A stretch of 18,357 nucleotides of DNA, taken from Nanobdellota archaeon. GTDB lineage: Archaea; Nanobdellota; Nanobdellia; Woesearchaeales; GW2011-AR15. The stretch covers positions 1-18,357 of the forward strand of contig JAHIYL010000268.1 of NCBI GenBank assembly GCA_018815145.1. Direction: 5' to 3'. Under the pieces are notes generated by a model. The model had not been told where the DNA came from and did not search any database. It saw only the letters and a program-made list of their open reading frames with translations. A program made the translations under genes and the position numbers. Positions 15,528 to 18,357 of the stretch are shown in pieces; positions within the stretch are counted from its first letter, which is position 1, and each line of letters begins with the position of its first letter.

Positions 15528-17276
15528 CTAATCTTCAAGCTCATCTTTTAGAAGTATCTCGATCATCTTTGAGAATGCAGGTCTTGTTATGAGGACTCCG
15601 TTGGTAACTCCTATTATTGTTGTGATTGCAAAACCTCTTAGTAGCCCGGCACCTGCAAAGACCAGCGGAGTCATTGATGCGATTGTTGCAACATATGCTG
15701 CAATGACTATGAAAAAAGCCTTTTTTATCTTCATCTTAAGATTTGAATAGACTTCCTTTTCTTTTCTTAGGGTCTCATCAGTTATCACTATCTGATCATC
15801 AACCCCTGTTCCGATGGCAACAATTATTCCTGCAATGCCTGCAATGTCAATGTTCTGTCCCAGCAGTGCAGAGACTCCGAGAATAAGAAGGATCTCTGAT
15901 GTAATTATTGTGATTATTGGTACAGCAATTTTAATTTTTCTATATCTTAAATAGACAACCAATGTTACCCCAAGCATAGCAAGCAGTCCGATTAGGACTG
16001 CATTTGAAAGGAATTCTTTTCCAAGTGAAGGAGATATTGCATCAGTCTTTATTATATTCAATTTTACAGGAAGGCTGCCTGTGATAAGGATTGTCTGAAG
16101 CCTTTTCATGTTTTTCAGTGCATCATTTCTGGCATCAATTTCATTTCCTCCGAATCCGGAACCTGAGATTGATATGTCAGTTGATGCCTGGCCTTTAAGG
16201 TCTGAACCAATCCTTAGGGTGTCAACAAGGGCATCATCCAGATAAAGTTCCAAATCCTGTGAAAGGTATTCCTGTCCATTGGGTTCATATATCACGTCAA
16301 GCTTGCCTGTGAGAGAAGCCTGCCGTTCAGCAGCCGGAGTGCTGAGGCTTATTGAGAATCTGAATCTGCAGGATGTACCTTCAGGATATGCATTGCATCC
16401 GTATTGCGGGTCAATACCTGAACACTGCGCGCTCCTGCAAACATATGTTATGTCTTGTCCTCCAAGGAACACTGTCTCATTGGCTATCTTTGCCTCAAAC
16501 TTTCCCTGTTTTGCCAGAAGGTCAGACACTTCTTCTTCATTTGCTCCGGCAATCTCAGCAACAATGAACTGGTTGCCTGAAAGATCTCCTGAACTTCTGA
16601 TGACGAGATCAGAGAGTCCGTATACATTAAGCCTCTGTTTCATATTTTCGATTACTGTTTCCATATCCTGCGCTGAAATTTTTTCAGCAGGCTGCAGGAC
16701 TACTCTTGTCCCACCCTGAAGATCAAGGCCAAGCTTGATATTTGTTGTAGGTGCATTATAAACTCTTATCCCAAAATCCTCAACACCAATTATCTCTTCT
16801 GCTGTCTTTTTTTCGGTCCTGTATTTTGTCTTATTCACTGTCTGGTTCAGGTCCTCATCAAATTCTTCATAGGTTGTCTTGACAGTCTCAGTCTCATTCA
16901 GTTCTATTGTCCGGGTGATAGGCTTCACAGTGAAAGCATATGAATTCTTGTGTGAAAAAAAGAAGCTTTTCTGGATTTCTGTGTCTATGAATACATTCTG
17001 GTCTGGTTCCAGCGCATCGATGACTTCATAATATTGTTGTTCAGATTCAATAGGGATATCATTTATAGTGACAATCCTTTCCCTTGACATAGGCGGGGTC
17101 CTGGGTGAAGCGCTTCGTATACCACCTTCTGTGTATGCAGAACTGTTTGTAAGGACATTCCTTATTGTGACTCCTTCATTCCAGGGATTTGGATTGATTG
17201 CCATCAACATAAGGACAAAGAAAATAAGATATACGATAATCTTTCCGCTTTTCAGCATGTCTTTCAGGTAGCTCAT
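15528..17276 (-). CDS. secD: SecD, protein-export membrane protein
   Basis: The 582-residue protein has the SecD layout: a first membrane segment (about 12-26), a large external domain, and five more segments (about 423-443, 449-470, 476-495, 519-540, 545-565). It carries the family motifs LGLDLQGGTRVVL (182-194) and GTGVDDQIVITDE (489-501). SecD and SecF form a complex that helps Sec-dependent export, using the ion gradient in bacteria. Residues about 50-100 of the external domain (GGIRSASPRTPPM, RIVTINDIPIESEQQYYEVI) look PDZ-like, an addition to the usual P1 domain. C280, C285, C294 and C303 form a four-cysteine patch in the same domain, able to make two disulfides. The gene overlaps secF by ATGA (17273-17276), so the two are translationally coupled; the secF-secD order is the one known from archaea such as Haloferax. 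Confidence 0.97.
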   Translation of the reverse strand: MSYLKDMLKSGKIIVYLIFFVLMLMAINPNPWNEGVTIRNVLTNSSAYTEGGIRSASPRTPPMSRERIVTINDIPIESEQQYYEVIDALEPDQNVFIDTEIQKSFFFSHKNSYAFTVKPITRTIELNETETVKTTYEEFDEDLNQTVNKTKYRTEKKTAEEIIGVEDFGIRVYNAPTTNIKLGLDLQGGTRVVLQPAEKISAQDMETVIENMKQRLNVYGLSDLVIRSSGDLSGNQFIVAEIAGANEEEVSDLLAKQGKFEAKIANETVFLGGQDITYVCRSAQCSGIDPQYGCNAYPEGTSCRFRFSISLSTPAAERQASLTGKLDVIYEPNGQEYLSQDLELYLDDALVDTLRIGSDLKGQASTDISISGSGFGGNEIDARNDALKNMKRLQTILITGSLPVKLNIIKTDAISPSLGKEFLSNAVLIGLLAMLGVTLVVYLRYRKIKIAVPIITIITSEILLILGVSALLGQNIDIAGIAGIIVAIGTGVDDQIVITDETLRKEKEVYSNLKMKIKKAFFIVIAAYVATIASMTPLVFAGAGLLRGFAITTIIGVTNGVLITRPAFSKMIEILLKDELED

Positions 17277-18246
17277 TTGTATCCCTTTTTATTTAGGTCA
17301 TATCTAAGTATTGAGACATTGCCAATCCAGGTTGTGAAGAGATCCACTATAAGACCGATCACAAGTATCAGCATGATCTGTTTCAAGACTGCATTGTTGG
17401 TGAGAAGGAATGCAATGAACATTGCAGTTATTCCTGCAGCGCTCATGGTGAGGCCTGTCTTCATTGCTTCAAAAAGTCCTTCATTGACAGTCTTTTTCTT
17501 CTCTTTGATCATCTTGGTCGAGATTAGTATAGATGTATCAATGGAATATGAGATGAGCATCAGAAATGATGCAATGCCGCCGCTGGTAAGCCTGACACCA
17601 AGAGCAGTGATTATCCCAAGGGTGATGAACAGGTCAAGAAAAGCAGATATAAGTGCTGCACCGGTTGCAAACAAATCTCTAAAATAATATAAAAATACAA
17701 GCCCCATTGCAAAGAATGATACAAGCAGCACGAGGAACATCTCCCTGAAAAAACTTTTTCCAAGTGTGCTTCCCATCTTTTCAACAGAAATATCATTCTT
17801 GGAGAGCCCACCCAATTTTTGTTGCATTATCTCCCTGATCAATGGTTCATCTTCAGGAGTTGAGTCCTCAATTATTATTCCCTGGGATGTGCCGGATATC
17901 TGGAGTGACCTGACATTTATTGAACTCTGTTTAAATTGGTTAGATAATTCTCTTTGGAGTTCATCAGCATCAACAGGTTGTTCTGTATTTATAGTAATTG
18001 ATATTCCTTCAGAAAGTGTAACATCACGTTTGATAAAATCACCGGTCGTTGCATAATTGAACAAAAGGCTTGCTACTGAGAAGATGGTCAGAAAAACCAG
18101 GGTGATTGACAATATCTTGAAATTTTTCAGATAGGATTCAGTGATCTTTGAAAAAAATGATTTGTCTTTTTTTTGGTGTCAGGAGAAGAAGCGTCCTTGT
18201 TCCTTTTTTTGGCAACTTTTCCCTTCTTTTTGTCTTTCTTGCCCAT
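17273..18246 (-). CDS. secF: SecF, protein-export membrane protein, needing a -1 shift at an A8 tract
   Basis: The conserved body is open from the stop-bounded codon near 18178 to 17273. It contains the first membrane segment (ILSITLVFLTIFSVASLLF), a small external domain, GSTLGKSFFREMF, and the SecF signature region SYSIDTSILISTK, with about five further membrane segments. No in-frame ATG precedes it; a TTG at 18112 would cut into the first membrane helix. Another frame starts at ATG 18246, 27 nt from a good TATA box: MGKKDKKKGKVAKK, then DTKKK, ending at a TGA at 18127. A -1 shift at AAA-AAA-AAG (18174-18166, containing A_AAA_AAG) joins it to KSFFSKITESYLKNFK and the SecF body, giving 324 residues with a lysine-rich cytoplasmic start. 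Programmed slippage, transcriptional slippage or a one-base sequence error would each explain this. SecF partners SecD, which overlaps by ATGA. Confidence 0.9.
18166..18174 (-). promoter_or_regulatory. Candidate -1 slippery site (A8-G) in secF
   Basis: The coding strand has eight A then G, read in the starting frame as AAA AAA AAG. It contains A_AAA_AAG, the heptamer used for -1 frameshifting in bacterial dnaX. Slipping back one base reads AAA then GAC and enters the SecF frame. Confidence 0.5.
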
Positions 18247-18266
18247 TATCCAAGATTGGAAAATTG

Positions 18267-18280
18267 TTTTATTAATAAAG
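18267..18280 (-). promoter_or_regulatory. TATA box for secF-secD
   Basis: The minus strand reads CTTTATTAATAAAA, centred about 27 nt before ATG 18246. This is the leaderless spacing seen at other genes here, and it supports that ATG as the secF start. Confidence 0.55.
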
Positions 18281-18357
18281 TTTTTGCCGGAAAAAAATCT
18301 ATCAGTATCTCCGCATCTAAATAATTTCTGACAAGTAGTATCTTCAAAACCGAAAAA

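Noticed and set aside
18127..18246. A separate 39-residue lysine-rich small protein upstream of secF
   Set aside because: Its frame ends inside the region encoding the conserved SecF start, SecF has no start of its own, and the A8-G tract joins the two precisely. I treat it as the SecF N-terminus, though a small leader peptide is not excluded.
18247..18357. Upstream extension of the minus-strand frame leading into ATG 18246, which stays open to the window edge
   Set aside because: About 37 open codons can arise by chance. The segment contains the secFD TATA box and has no recognisable protein similarity.
1..18357. CRISPR arrays, tRNA or rRNA genes and an origin of replication
   Set aside because: I saw no regularly spaced direct repeats, no cloverleaf with a GGTTCGA-type arm, no rRNA stretch and no cluster of origin repeats beside an orc1/cdc6 gene.

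Overview
The window looks like chromosome from an AT-rich archaeon, most probably of the DPANN type (Woesearchaeota/Pacearchaeota-like). The reasons are: separate SecF and SecD in the archaeal order secF-secD; a tandem-duplicated Lrp/AsnC regulator; archaeal TATA boxes centred 26-29 nt before many start codons (leaderless transcripts); a SEC59/DGK1-type CTP-dependent lipid kinase; and very large, cysteine- and calcium-motif-rich surface proteins. The lineage is an inference from gene content; no rRNA or tRNA is present to test it.

Layout. 1-1765 (+): a hairpin/terminator-like stretch, a double Lrp regulator and a membrane polyprenol/diacylglycerol kinase-like protein. 1800-2700: an accessory patch with two elaborate hairpins that resemble IS200/IS605-type ends, next to a broken DinD/Bro-N antirepressor-like gene on the minus strand. 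2800-5019 (+): an overlapping MoxR/ChlI-like AAA+ ATPase and ChlD-like VWA protein pair. 5016-6712: a predicted AbrB/MraZ-repeat regulator (-) diverging from a small four-helix membrane protein (+) across a perfectly palindromic TATA box. 6744-7427: cutA (+) convergent with a phasin-like, lysine-rich protein (-). 7498-9150 (-): a membrane-anchored UbiB/ABC1 atypical kinase. 9211-13839 (-): a 1542-residue N-terminally anchored surface protein with a C25 (gingipain)-like protease core, EF-hand/dockerin-like loops, a LamG domain, TSP3 repeats and several discoidin-like domains. 13935-15491 (-): a lipoprotein with five CxxC modules. 15528-18246 (-): secF-secD.

How the genes fit together. The right half (9.2-18.2 kb, all minus strand) is an export theme: the SecDF translocation motor beside two exported cysteine-rich proteins, one a predicted lipoprotein and one a giant protease-like adhesin. 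SecD itself has a four-cysteine external segment and a PDZ-like N-terminal external region. The left half is a mix of regulators and housekeeping genes.

Most notable: SecF has no in-frame ATG. Its only well-supported start (ATG at 18246, with a TATA box 27 nt upstream) is in another frame and joins SecF through a -1 shift at an A8-G tract carrying the heptamer A_AAA_AAG. Also notable are the long hairpin at 1869-1946, one arm of which is a degenerate inverted copy of the 3' end of the broken dinD-like gene, and the uncharacterised CxxC lipoprotein and C25-like surface protein beside secFD.
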